DNA of 64,000 nt from Agathobaculum butyriciproducens (lineage in GTDB: Bacteria; Bacillota; Clostridia; Oscillospirales; Butyricicoccaceae): the NCBI GenBank assembly GCA_003096535.1, contig QEKJ01000008.1, forward strand, positions 1-64,000, given 5' to 3'. Below are positions 50,601 to 58,235 of the stretch, piece by piece. A program made the position numbers and the translations under genes. Under the pieces are notes generated by a model. It was not told where the DNA came from. It saw nothing but the letters and a program-made list of their open reading frames with translations, and ran no database searches. How positions within the stretch are numbered: the stretch's first letter is position 1; every line of letters begins with the position of its first letter.

Positions 50601-52656
50601 GGCTGCGGCAGACGGCAGCTTGACCGCTGCTATCGATGGCAGCACGATTACCTCCGGCGAAAATCAGCCGAACGGCAGTGTAATCGCCTTCACTGCAGTA
50701 CCGAACACCGGCAAGATGGTTGAAAAGTGGACGGTTACCAAGGGCGATCTCGCTGCTGCGGAAAGCAAAACACCTGTACAGGCGGACGGTGCTAATCTGG
50801 TCGATCCGATTTACACGCACACGCTGAGCGGCAACCAGACCATCCGCGTTCACTTCACCGACCTTGTACAGTACGATGCCAAGATTTCCGGCACGAACGG
50901 CACCGGCAAATTCACCTACACCACGCCGATTCAGCCGAACGACACCGGTGCAGTCAACAGCGCATCCGCTCAGGTTCGCACGAACGGCACGCTCAAGCTG
51001 ACGCTCACGCCGAGCACAAACTGTGTTGGCACCGCCGAGGAGATCAAGTCCGAACTCGAGAAGGCGGCTCCGAATGCCGTTGTTTCCGTCACCGAGAATA
51101 ACGGCAGCTTTGAAGCGGTTATCCGCAACGTAACGGAAGCTCTGACGGTCAACACCGACAATCTGTTCCACAAAACTTACGCAATTACGGCCGGCAAGGC
51201 CGAAAACGGCAGCGTTTCCGCTTCTGCGGCACGCGCCAAGGCTGGCGACAAGGTAACGCTCACCGCTGCACCCGCAAGCGGCTATCAGCTGAAAACCCTG
51301 ACGCTGACACCGGAGACCGCGCTCGACAAGACGGTTTCCGCGTCCACCCTGACCTACACCTTCACCATGCCGGCGAATGACGTTGCAGTTACCGCAGCCT
51401 TTGCCGTCAAGCCGAGCAGCGGCGGCGGCGCAGGCGGCAGCGGTGGAGCAGGCGGCGGCGCTGTTGCACCGGCTCCGACCGACAGCGGCTCGTCCTCCAT
51501 TACCTCGCCGGACGGCACCAAGGTTCCCGCAACGGTTGAGGTAAAGAACGGCATCGCAGCAGTTTCCGCCGACAGCTCCAAGCTGACTGCGGTTTCCGGC
51601 AAGGATTCGCTGACGCTTGACCTGTCCGCAGATTCCACCGTACGCACGGTATCGCTCACCGGTGATGTGGTAGCTGCTCTCGCCGGTGCAAAGAACGGCG
51701 CAGCGCTTACCCTGCCGAACGGCACGGTTGCACTCGACCGTGAGACGCTGACCGCACTCGGCAGCGCCGCACAGGCCGATGGTATGGCAAGTATTTCGAT
51801 CGCTTCCGCTGACAAGTCCTCCCTGACGGACGCACAGCGCAAATACCTGCCGAAGAACAGCACCATCCTGAACATTTCTGCGCAGGTACAGCCGAAAAAC
51901 GGCACTGCAACCCGCGTTCACGCGCTGAACGGCACGGCTTCGGTTTCTGTAGCATACAGCCTCAAGAGCGGCGAGAACGCCGCGCATCTGGTTGCATACT
52001 ATCTTGCTGAGGACGGCTCGTTCGAGAAGCTGCCTGTCATTTATGATGCAGCGACCGGAAAGGCTACCTTTAAGACCACCCACTTCTCCACCTTCGTTAT
52101 CACCCACGAGTACAGCAGCGACTTCTCCGATGTCAACCTGCGCAAGTGGTTCTACAACGAGGTCAACACTGCACTCGAGAACGGCTGGTTCAAGGGCCTG
52201 ACTGCAACCAGGTTCGGTCCGGATGACGGCATGACCCGCGCAATGCTGGTTCAGGTGCTCTACCGCATGAGCGGCAGCAAGGCCGCTTCCACCGCACAGT
52301 TCACCGATGTGGCGGACGGCAAGTGGTACGCAGAAGCCATCGCATGGGCCTCCGAAAACGGCATTGTCAACGGCTTCACCGACGGCAGATTCCAGCCGGA
52401 TACGCTGATCACCCGTCAGCAGCTGGCGGCCATCCTGTACCGCTACGATACCTATCGCGGTCATACGCCGCAGGGCAGCGCAGCACTCGATGGCTACGCA
52501 GACGCGGCTTCTGTCGAGTCGTGGGCTGCTGAAGCAATGAGCTGGGCGAACGGCAACGGTCTGGTAACCGGCGTTACCCCGACCACGCTCGTGCCGAACG
52601 GCACCGCAACCCGTGCTCAGGTAGCGGTTATCCTCAGCCGCTACACCGACCAGTAA
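44602..52656 (+). CDS. giant SLH surface protein (2,684 residues)
   Basis: Signal peptide KFKRGISLALALALIAGIGG. About 275-480: FG-GAP/VCBS-like calcium-type repeats (TGDWDNDGKDEVAVY, SGDVNQDGVDDLACT). About 730-975: a Ser/Thr/Gly-rich beta domain (FGVKIGSVEAEAAFTSGFTY, IETKAGAGAGGVTAGVVAGS) whose alternating pattern recalls beta-pore-forming or aerolysin-like folds, unproven. About 1017-1110: fibronectin III-like (SVTLTWTYDKIVSGFQLYRY). About 1115-1330: Ig-like (SVSYQWQKLNNGSWTEIAGS). About 1530-2270: at least six divergent InlB-type repeats (LTAVPDAGYAVDYWTYDG, FTAQPKSGYQVEQWKVDG, LTAAPASGYQLKTLTL). A Gly/Ala linker lies near 2275 (GGGAGGSGGAGGG), then a beta domain and three C-terminal SLH repeats (~2505-2684: ENGWFKGLTATRFGPDDG, ENGIVNGFTDGRFQP). 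AAAAGGAGG precedes the ATG. It is probably an adhesin or colonisation factor. Confidence 0.88.
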   Translation: MKFKRGISLALALALIAGIGGPLDIRAAAADTGSSDALAALGIDSSKAPDGFNANDPSNPYGRNTIKVTPVYELYTVGLTSDVLPSDKINLDKRESAEQCDTSVSKSNQKDNALQSTLYGNDDNTSTKAQQFLSAQKQNQTISEGKTTSTGTYAQFPTGSKGNDGYATKGYLTGMTNATTDLQDGTDYAMADVAAGHFTSSSDAKSSQTVMVYAGDLSAKGGLYLRFGDAKTGEYGKPITLLDTSKEIGNPNLTDTSDEGSTTAKKVENFAENPYQLKNYLQVATGDWDNDGKDEVAVYVPEVGNSRIEIYDLQTNDYSNPSNWRQAWTYFFREGSVVSNMISLVSGDVNQDGVDDLACTWGYYYGPQQNAGSRAVVMFGSTSAHMLQSSQEFPLTYEGSNLVRASFAFGDMTGGGKTLILAAQSDADLKANKQNTRYVGLYAWNGVTFQPSVSQNFDLFSKDKDGNYIYSAMQNHIENGTDVFRSLPLCPANTAIISRPTAGEKGDDGKTSDLLYFDSLVISCDENGLNIKQALDNTPAMPNDDYVEYDASAGSVTTAVDKDNNTAGSGTLFTLTQTMSKDEDKQSESYNVTGKVPQYATRYYYKSWWHKLFRKRSSYQAFVGYVDATTSQTTPYTTRTPGTTRLSTVNLFDGSQPVKTDVNSSYTLCLANTDDDTSYMTYTGKHYYTYSDPQVLAVLASPPYFSDLLDRDDLSGNYAESSTTYSSMKGTENGTSSSSTISVGAYVSFEQEFSVFGVKIGSVEAEAAFTSGFTYETEHTSSLEQSITYETTSGEDRVAFYSIPMEIYEYTSYIPDGKGSYTKVTSTVSIPHEASIGLIDLSDYENIAEDYSVLPSISGSVLTHTIGDPSSYPSAPSADSKAYNGDPAKVDFTAAGGGSGITQEISFSTSDSKNYTNTTSIETKAGAGAGGVTAGVVAGSESSAGKVSVNTAGGSFSGSLQNMPIEAKPYGYGMNWRIFCYNYRSGNQAFPVVTYAVTEPQAPSPLPEDFEQDVAATTDDSVTLTWTYDKIVSGFQLYRYYNFPDGSGRKELAFVPFTDGERHDDGTYTFSYTDKNLSPYTEYEYQIQTRNNNKAEQQRNSIYSEPLTCRTKTTAGYPDISVTIDGKEKQTVLPIYPDSLATATVKYNGDNKNPDGGKYNSVSYQWQKLNNGSWTEIAGSVSDTLSIENAGSADKGTYRCRLNVLYFDNTAQKEFSISAYSPEITTQYSKRTPKCDLTVEAKTAQVGGTYNRTLHINAKMSSASATSTIPTGTLSFLIRGTDFSTTVAAEIGANGVATKDVVVPADGAYTVTPYYPGSYVFKDMSNAEGQMVLVGENATGYQLTLTNGKDNNSVTRFTYGDTVTPSLSRMSKDTHGLQKVNNATFKYAVSGSETQRDLTNPLDVGTYTLYAYANGETKPVAETEFTVVQRAVTLRVVTPKDGVAQDKVNPTDSKQLSLAADTKNMTADEIAALHLGYTAVNTAGNTVTLEPNIAPSNYTVSPCKTTATNETLYNNYEFTFIPGVYTVNGLTYILTLKAEDFGEGANKHSVGSASIITAGLNAGKADDGSAISSFTANTDVTLTAVPDAGYAVDYWTYDGKEIENSKEKSSVTIKTLAKPASVLVYFKTTNTKLNASVQNKQGGTLKCTDENGSESLKNFPAYIASGAKFNFTATPDTGWHFKQWIRKEFGANNYPAGTKHDNGSNTLAVEVGVQDIDLIAVFERDSYTLTLEGELTASYQTVDPDDTSKTLKSGDSVTGDTRITVAPKAGYAAATGETYQVNGKAVEAGKLNAGGSYTFPITENTKVSLKTDRAAFAITTLKMEHGTIIATVDGEAVDDLSKIPGGSKVELQARADRGYHFDHWIVNDTVQKETNGIYTISELADDLSISAEFAESAPYTAKATAAAGNGTVAYTLYDIYGDEVETKTMSTEGVTIYQDEEITFTAQPKSGYQVEQWKVDGKLTSGNSLTNPEGKIRAAKNIEVTVYFKVSAKYFPYFGTAAADGSLTAAIDGSTITSGENQPNGSVIAFTAVPNTGKMVEKWTVTKGDLAAAESKTPVQADGANLVDPIYTHTLSGNQTIRVHFTDLVQYDAKISGTNGTGKFTYTTPIQPNDTGAVNSASAQVRTNGTLKLTLTPSTNCVGTAEEIKSELEKAAPNAVVSVTENNGSFEAVIRNVTEALTVNTDNLFHKTYAITAGKAENGSVSASAARAKAGDKVTLTAAPASGYQLKTLTLTPETALDKTVSASTLTYTFTMPANDVAVTAAFAVKPSSGGGAGGSGGAGGGAVAPAPTDSGSSSITSPDGTKVPATVEVKNGIAAVSADSSKLTAVSGKDSLTLDLSADSTVRTVSLTGDVVAALAGAKNGAALTLPNGTVALDRETLTALGSAAQADGMASISIASADKSSLTDAQRKYLPKNSTILNISAQVQPKNGTATRVHALNGTASVSVAYSLKSGENAAHLVAYYLAEDGSFEKLPVIYDAATGKATFKTTHFSTFVITHEYSSDFSDVNLRKWFYNEVNTALENGWFKGLTATRFGPDDGMTRAMLVQVLYRMSGSKAASTAQFTDVADGKWYAEAIAWASENGIVNGFTDGRFQPDTLITRQQLAAILYRYDTYRGHTPQGSAALDGYADAASVESWAAEAMSWANGNGLVTGVTPTTLVPNGTATRAQVAVILSRYTDQ

Positions 52657-52743
52657 TCCCATCCGATCCATACCCCCCAACGGATATGGTATGAACAACC
52701 GCCCTGCAAGGGCAGACAATACCGACAGCGCCTGAAAACGCAC

Positions 52744-52786
52744 ACAAGCGACACCAATCGAAATATAGTGTCGCTTGTTTTTTTGC
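52744..52786 (+). terminator. terminator of the giant gene
   Basis: ACAAGCGACAC and GTGTCGCTTGT pair around a 13-base loop and run into seven Ts. Confidence 0.92.
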
Positions 52787-52977
52787 TTCTCACACGGAAT
52801 ACGCTCACGCGAGAACGAATCGAACAGCCGCGACAGAAATTCCATGCTCATATGTCAGCTTCTCCGGCGTGATATACTCTGCCAACCGAATCGCAAGTAT
52901 TTTCAGGCTCGCGGCTCATTATATCGTACATCATGTTCTATATTTGCATAATACTGTGCAAATTCGACTCATTTTGA

Positions 52978-53006
52978 TTTACAACGTCGTTGCAGGGTGA
53001 TATACT
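52978..53006 (+). promoter_or_regulatory. promoter of the condensation-like gene
   Basis: TTTACA (52978-52983), 17-bp spacer, TATACT (53001-53006), about 50 bases before the ATG. Confidence 0.75.
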
Positions 53007-53056
53007 GAAATTACCATATAAGATGCGCCGGATTATGCTTTGAGGAGAATGCTATA

Positions 53057-54358
53057 ATGACCATGAATGACCCGCTGCTCCGCACGGACAGCTATGCAAA
53101 AATCTTCCTGTATAACACCCATGAAACCGTCGCCTGTGTGCCGCGCCACACCATCCGCATGCGCGATAAAGTGCGCCCGGACAAGCTGCGCGAAGCCGTC
53201 GAGCAGGCACTGCTGCGCTTTCCGCACATGATGCTGACCGCCGAGCCGACCGAGACCGCGTTCCGCTACCGCCGCAACGTGCAGCCCGCCGTAGTGCTGC
53301 CGTTCGACGGTGTATCCACCCGCTACACCATCGGCTCCAAGGATACGAACGGATACTTATTTCTCGTCGGCTACCACGACAAGACCATCTATATGGAGTA
53401 TCAGCACTCTATCTCGGATGGACGCGGATTCGAGGAGTTTATCCGCTGTGTACTGTTCCAGTACCTGAAAAACTGCGGTTTCCCGGTTGAGAATGACGGC
53501 TCTGTGCGCGGCATGGATACCCGCTGGTCTCCCGAGGAGAGCGCAAACGGCTACGAGCAGCTGGCAGACCGTGAATTTTCGCCGGATGGCATCTGGAAAA
53601 AGCCGGCGGCTGTTCATGCCCCCGAGGTACAGTGGGGCGCTGACGGCTCCGAGGTCGTCACCGAGGTGACGTTCCCGTTTTCTCAGCTGCACGATTACGC
53701 AAAGTCCATCGGTGTCAGTCCGCTGTCTGTACTGGCTCCGCTGATGATGAAAGCGTTTGATGATAAGTTCGGCGGAACGGACAAGCCGGTTATCGCGGAG
53801 ATTCCGGTCGATCTGCGTCCGCTGCTGCCGACGCTTACCACGCGGTATTTTATTTGCTTTATCGATCTGCCGTATTTTCCGGAATACCGCGATCTGCCGA
53901 ATGACGAAGTGTTCCGGCGCACGAAGGCGTTTTTGAAGGATCAGATGCAGCGCGAACAGCTGCTCTATCGTGCAAAAGCCGCCGCAGACCGCTGTGAATC
54001 GCTGCATGAGGCAGACATGCCGCTCGCAGAGAAAATGCAGGCGGCACAGAAGGTCACGACTGATTTTGTGCTCGAGGACAGCTTTCTCATTACCAATGTC
54101 GGCCGGTTCGCCCTGCCGGAAAGCTGCCGTCCGTATGTACTCGATTACGGCGCAATCCTGCCGTGCGCCGTGCAGCCGTTTGCGCTGCTGATCTCGTCGT
54201 ATGGAGATAAAATGAAACTGTCCGTTGCGCAGCGCGATCACGATATGCAGGTTGTCGAGGATTTGTGCGCCGGTCTGCGGCAGCTTGGCATCCAGCCTGA
54301 AACACTCAGCTATCCGTTTGTGGTGACACGGTATAACGGACTTGAGTGCGGGATGTAA
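53057..54358 (+). CDS. condensation-fold (CoA-dependent acyltransferase-like) protein
   Basis: 433 residues. The active-site motif HHxxxDG appears as QHSISDGRGFEEF (His near residue 116, with Gln in place of the first His). The later DFxxG-like part reads FLITNVGRFALPES, and IPVDLRPLLPT is the typical RxPxNLR-like latch segment. This is the chloramphenicol-acetyltransferase/condensation superfamily, closest in style to alcohol acetyltransferases and PapA-type enzymes. No NRPS, PKS or carrier protein is adjacent, so it probably moves an acyl group from CoA to a small alcohol, lipid or sugar. TTGAGGAG precedes the ATG; the next ATG, six bases on, is also possible. Confidence 0.75.
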   Translation: MTMNDPLLRTDSYAKIFLYNTHETVACVPRHTIRMRDKVRPDKLREAVEQALLRFPHMMLTAEPTETAFRYRRNVQPAVVLPFDGVSTRYTIGSKDTNGYLFLVGYHDKTIYMEYQHSISDGRGFEEFIRCVLFQYLKNCGFPVENDGSVRGMDTRWSPEESANGYEQLADREFSPDGIWKKPAAVHAPEVQWGADGSEVVTEVTFPFSQLHDYAKSIGVSPLSVLAPLMMKAFDDKFGGTDKPVIAEIPVDLRPLLPTLTTRYFICFIDLPYFPEYRDLPNDEVFRRTKAFLKDQMQREQLLYRAKAAADRCESLHEADMPLAEKMQAAQKVTTDFVLEDSFLITNVGRFALPESCRPYVLDYGAILPCAVQPFALLISSYGDKMKLSVAQRDHDMQVVEDLCAGLRQLGIQPETLSYPFVVTRYNGLECGM

Positions 54359-54382
54359 ATTCAAAACTGTAATTTCAAAAGC

Positions 54383-54418
54383 AAAACGCTCAGCTATCGT
54401 TTGATAGCTGAGCGTTTT
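54383..54418. terminator. bidirectional terminator
   Basis: AAAACGCTCAGCTATC with its exact complement, four-base loop. It ends the met operon (minus) and the condensation-like gene (plus). Confidence 0.93.
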
Positions 54419-54420
54419 CT

Positions 54421-55590
54421 TTATCCAAGCCGCGCGACTGTGTAGCCGACATACAGACCGGCACCGGTCACAAGTGCATTCTCGTCCACATCGAAGCCGC
54501 CGTTATGGTTGGTGATCATCGTGTGCGGAAAATCCGGATTGCTGGTGCCGAGATACGCATACGCGCCCGGCTTATACAGCTCAAACTCGGCAAAATTGTC
54601 GCCGCTGAGCGACAGCTCACGGTCAGTGACAACGTGTCCTTCTCCGAGCAGCTCGTCCACGACCTGAGCAGCTTCCTCGCACACCTGCGGGTCATTGACG
54701 AGCGCAGCGGCAAAGTCCGTCCACTCGATTTCCGCCGTGCCGCCGTACAGCGCAGCGATGCTCTGCGCGGTCTCACTGACCTGTGCGCGAACGCGGTCGC
54801 GGCTCTCCTGCGAAATAGTGCGCGTTGTGCCCTCCATTTCAGCAAATGCTGCCACGGCGTTGTAGGTCGTGCCCGCGTTCAACCTGCCGATACCGATAAT
54901 CACCGGCTCGGTCGGTGAAGTGCGGCGCGTAACCAGTCCCTGCACTGCCACAACAATCTGGCTGGCGATATACAGCGCATCCACGCCCATATGCGGCGTG
55001 GAAACGTGCGTGGACCTGCCGTGCACGCGAATGCGGAAATGATCGACTGCGGCGTTGTTGATGCCCGGTTTGAGTCCTACCGTGCCTGCCTCCAAATCGT
55101 ATGCCGTGTGCAGACCGAACACGCGCTCGGCACCCTCCAGCACACCGGCTGCGACAAACGGCTTTGCGCCTTTTCCGATTTCCTCACCCGGCTGAAACAC
55201 AAGACGGACCTTTCCGCGGAACGCGTCTCTGTTCTCCGACAGGATTTTCGCGGCACCCAGAAGGCAGGCCGCGTGCGCATCATGGCCGCAGGCGTGCATG
55301 ACGCCTGCATTCTCCGAGCGATAGACGCACTCATGCGTCTCCTCAATGGGCAGCGCGTCGATATCCGCACGCAGAACCAGCACTTTTCCGTTGTCCTTTG
55401 CGCCCTTCAGCGTGCCGAGCACGCCGGTTTCGCCTACGCGCGTGTGCGGAATGCCGAACTTGTCCAGTTCCTCCTCAATGCGCTGTGCCGTGCGGAATTC
55501 CTGCAGGCTCAGCTCCGGGTGCCGGTGAAATTCCCGACGGATGGATACGATATAGTCCTTTGTTTCCGCTGCGGCTTTCTTTACATCCAT
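54421..55590 (-). CDS. M20D-family amidohydrolase (N-acyl-amino-acid deacylase type)
   Basis: 389 residues. It has the di-metal motifs of the IAA-amino acid hydrolase/hippuricase/N-acetyl-diaminopimelate deacetylase family: RREFHRHPELSLQE, LRADIDALPIEE, MHACGHDAHAACLLGAAK, FQPGEEIGKGAKP, VHGRSTHVSTPHMGVDAL and the end TNHNGGFDVDEN. It would split an N-acyl amino acid into acid and amino acid. It is last gene of the seven-gene methionine-type operon, 18 bases after the aminotransferase gene, so N-acyl-methionine is an attractive but unproven substrate. Confidence 0.9.
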   Translation of the reverse strand: MDVKKAAAETKDYIVSIRREFHRHPELSLQEFRTAQRIEEELDKFGIPHTRVGETGVLGTLKGAKDNGKVLVLRADIDALPIEETHECVYRSENAGVMHACGHDAHAACLLGAAKILSENRDAFRGKVRLVFQPGEEIGKGAKPFVAAGVLEGAERVFGLHTAYDLEAGTVGLKPGINNAAVDHFRIRVHGRSTHVSTPHMGVDALYIASQIVVAVQGLVTRRTSPTEPVIIGIGRLNAGTTYNAVAAFAEMEGTTRTISQESRDRVRAQVSETAQSIAALYGGTAEIEWTDFAAALVNDPQVCEEAAQVVDELLGEGHVVTDRELSLSGDNFAEFELYKPGAYAYLGTSNPDFPHTMITNHNGGFDVDENALVTGAGLYVGYTVARLG

Positions 55591-55608
55591 GACGGCTTTT
55601 CCTCCTGT

Positions 55609-56781
55609 TTATCGGTGTTTCGGTTTGATCTTATCACGCAGACCTTCCAGACGGTTGAGTGCATCGAGCAGCGTCTCGTCCTTCTTGGCAAAATGCAGGC
55701 GAATCAGGTTGTTGACCGGCTCACGGAAGAAGCTCGATCCGGGAACTGCGCCTACGCCGACATAATGCGCCAGATCCTCGCAGAACGCAAGATCGCTCTC
55801 GTAGCCGAACTCGGCAATATCGAGCAGAACATAGTACGCGCCCTGCGGGTCGGTATGGGCAATTTTGAGATCGTCCAGACCTTTCAGGAACAGCTTCTTT
55901 TTTTGTGTGTACTTGGCCTGCAAGTCGTCGTAGTAGTCCTGGCCCATCTTGAGACCGGTAACGACAGCCTCCTGCAGCGGTGCTGCTGCGCCGACAGTCA
56001 GGAAGTCATGTACTTTTTTCGCACGGTCGATAATCTCCGGCGGGGCAATGATATAACCCAGTCGCCAGCCGGTAACCGAGTACGTCTTGGAGAGCGACGA
56101 GCACGACAGCGTGCGCTCCCACATGCCCGGCAGGGTGGCAAAATAGGTGTGCTTGTTCGGCGCGAATACGATGTGCTCATACACCTCGTCGGTGATAACG
56201 TAGGTATCGTACTTCTCCGCGAGAGACGCGATAATCTCCAGCTCCTCGCGGGTGAACACCTTGCCGCACGGATTGGACGGGTTGCACAGGATGATGGCCT
56301 TCGGGTGCTGACGGAACGCGTCCTCAAGCACGTTCGCATCAAAGTGGAAATCCGGCGGCACGAGCGGCACATAGATCGGCTCTGCGCCGGACAGGATGGT
56401 ATCCGCACCGTAGTTCTCGTAAAACGGAGAGAAAATGATAACCTTATCGCCCGGATTGGTGACTGTCATCATCGCAGCCATCATCGCCTCGGTGCTGCCG
56501 CAGGTCGTAACGATCTCGGTGTTCGGGTCGATCCTGCGGCCCATGAAATAGGTTTGCTTGGCGGCCAGCGCTTCGCGGAAGTTCTGCGAACCCCAGGTGA
56601 TGGAATACTGGTGGTAATCCTCGTAGGCCACCTGCGCCAGACGGTCGAGCAGCTCCTTCGGCGGCTCAAAGTCCGGGAAACCCTGCGACAGGTTTACCGC
56701 GTCATACTGCATGGAAACGCGCGTCATGCGGCGGATGACCGAGTCGGTAAAGCCGGCGGTGCGTTCAGATAAGCTCTGCAT
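55609..56781 (-). CDS. class I/II PLP aminotransferase
   Basis: 390 residues of the aspartate-aminotransferase fold. Substrate and cofactor segments: NLSQGFPDFEPPKELLD, GSTEAMMAAMMTV, LCNPSNPCGKVFTREELEII, TDEVYEHIVF, the PLP lysine in SSLSKTYSVTGWRLGY and the carboxylate-binding Arg in NLIRLHFAKK. The N-terminal pattern is that of the YbdL/kynurenine-aminotransferase group, whose members act on methionine or aromatic amino acids. Within a methionine-transport operon it may interconvert methionine and 4-methylthio-2-oxobutanoate. It lies two bases after glcD. Confidence 0.9.
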   Translation of the reverse strand: MQSLSERTAGFTDSVIRRMTRVSMQYDAVNLSQGFPDFEPPKELLDRLAQVAYEDYHQYSITWGSQNFREALAAKQTYFMGRRIDPNTEIVTTCGSTEAMMAAMMTVTNPGDKVIIFSPFYENYGADTILSGAEPIYVPLVPPDFHFDANVLEDAFRQHPKAIILCNPSNPCGKVFTREELEIIASLAEKYDTYVITDEVYEHIVFAPNKHTYFATLPGMWERTLSCSSLSKTYSVTGWRLGYIIAPPEIIDRAKKVHDFLTVGAAAPLQEAVVTGLKMGQDYYDDLQAKYTQKKKLFLKGLDDLKIAHTDPQGAYYVLLDIAEFGYESDLAFCEDLAHYVGVGAVPGSSFFREPVNNLIRLHFAKKDETLLDALNRLEGLRDKIKPKHR

Positions 56782-56783
56782 GG

Positions 56784-58172
56784 TTATTTTCCTCCCACAA
56801 TGTAAGATTTCTGATCGTTCAGTATATGTTTCGGGTCGAGAGCGGTCTTGATGGTGTTCATCACGGCAAGATTCTCCTGCGCGGTCTCCCGCAGGAAGTA
56901 CGACCGCTTGGAAATGCCGATGCCGTGCTCTCCCGAGGCTACGCCGCCGTAAGAATACGCCTTAGCGTAAGCCTGCTCCATGTTTTCGTGCAGCTCGCGC
57001 TCCCATGTCTGCTGGTCGCGGCCGTCGCGCACCACGCAGAGATGCACGTTGCCGTCACCCGCATGACCGAACGCGATCATACGCACGCCTGAGGATGCTT
57101 CCAGCTCGTTGATATAGCGAACGAAATCCGCCGTGTGGCTGATCGGCACCACGATGTCCACCGGCTCCTGCTCGGACACGGCCTCGACCGCCATAACGAG
57201 CGCACCGCGCACCTTCCAGATGTCGGCAGCCTGCTCAGCGCTGCGCAGCACGATGTAGTCGATGGCACCGTTGTCAAGTGCAAGGCGGCGCACGCGCTCG
57301 ATATTCGCGTTGACCTCGCTCTCGTGACCGTCAAACGTCAGCAGGATGTATGAACCGGCATCCGGGCGCGGATATTGCACGCCGGAAAAGCTCTCGCCGA
57401 GCGCGACCACCTTGCGTTCCATGAACTCGACTGCGGTCGGGTTGGCGTTCGCCTGCAAAATCGTCAGCACGCTGCGGATACCCGTGCCGAGGTCGGCAAA
57501 CGGCACGAGCACGCTCACCGTAGTCTCCGGCTTGGGAAGAAGGCGCAGCAGGCACTTGGTAATAACGGCCAGCGTGCCCTCCGAGCCGATGAGCAGGTGC
57601 TTGAGCGACAGTCCGCTCGCATCCTTCACCTGCTTGCCGCCGACTTTCAGCACCGTGCCGTCCGCAAGAACGACCTCCAGCCCGCGCACATAATCGCGCG
57701 TTACGCCGTACTTGACTGCACGCATGCCGCCCGCATTGGTGCTGATGTTGCCGCCGATACTCGAGGCCTTTTCGCCCGGGTCGGGCGGGTAAAACAGACC
57801 GCGTTCCTCGACATACGCCTGCAGATCCTTGAGCAGCATACCCGGCTCGACGGTGACCGTCATCGTGTCGCGGTCAAGTTCGAGCACGCGGTTCATTCGG
57901 GATACATCCAGAATGATACCACCGAACAGCGGGATTGTCGAGCCTACCAGATTGGTGCCCGCGCCGCGCGGCGTGACCGGGATGCCGTTTTCGTTGGCAT
58001 ACCGAAGCACGCCGCTGACCTCCTCGGTCGAGAGCGCGAACACGAGCGCATCCGCCGTGCCGGTGCGGCGGCCGAGCGCATCGCTCAGGTATTCCGCCGG
58101 AATATTTTCTGCGAAAAGCAGACGTTCTTCATCCGAAATGATATTCTGCAAAGCCTGTTTGCTTACTTCCAT
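56784..58172 (-). CDS. glcD: FAD-linked 2-hydroxyacid oxidase/dehydrogenase (GlcD family)
   Basis: 462 residues. The N-terminal FAD-binding domain includes TPRGAGTNLVGSTIPLFGGI, YPPDPGEKASSIGGNISTNA and GGMRAVKYGVTRDYVRGLEV. A C-terminal FAD-oxidase domain carries the metal motif GHAGDGNVHLCVV and ASGEHGIGISKRSYF. Family members oxidise glycolate, D-lactate or other 2-hydroxy acids, often with electron-transfer flavoprotein in Clostridia. No etfAB or lutABC partner is adjacent here. It sits between metQ and the aminotransferase in the operon and probably makes the 2-oxo acid that the aminotransferase uses. Confidence 0.92.
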   Translation of the reverse strand: MEVSKQALQNIISDEERLLFAENIPAEYLSDALGRRTGTADALVFALSTEEVSGVLRYANENGIPVTPRGAGTNLVGSTIPLFGGIILDVSRMNRVLELDRDTMTVTVEPGMLLKDLQAYVEERGLFYPPDPGEKASSIGGNISTNAGGMRAVKYGVTRDYVRGLEVVLADGTVLKVGGKQVKDASGLSLKHLLIGSEGTLAVITKCLLRLLPKPETTVSVLVPFADLGTGIRSVLTILQANANPTAVEFMERKVVALGESFSGVQYPRPDAGSYILLTFDGHESEVNANIERVRRLALDNGAIDYIVLRSAEQAADIWKVRGALVMAVEAVSEQEPVDIVVPISHTADFVRYINELEASSGVRMIAFGHAGDGNVHLCVVRDGRDQQTWERELHENMEQAYAKAYSYGGVASGEHGIGISKRSYFLRETAQENLAVMNTIKTALDPKHILNDQKSYIVGGK

Positions 58173-58192
58173 TGCTGTTTCCTCCTGCCGAA

Positions 58193-58220
58193 AATGCCGC
58201 CGGTTGTTTCCGGCGGCATT
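58193..58220 (-). terminator. hairpin between metQ and glcD
   Basis: AATGCCGCCGG with its exact complement, six-base loop; only a short ATTTT follows on the minus strand. It could be a partial terminator that sets a step in expression, or a 3' stabiliser of the transporter mRNA. Confidence 0.6.
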
Positions 58221-58235
58221 GGGAACGATTATGCA

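Noticed and set aside
44419..52851. A 2,810-codon open frame antisense to the giant surface protein gene
   Set aside because: It mirrors the sense codon bias: the sense gene avoids TTA, CTA and TCA, so the antisense frame lacks stops. It has no ribosome site or signal, and its translation is low-quality and Arg/Cys/Ala-rich. The sense frame has clear domains.
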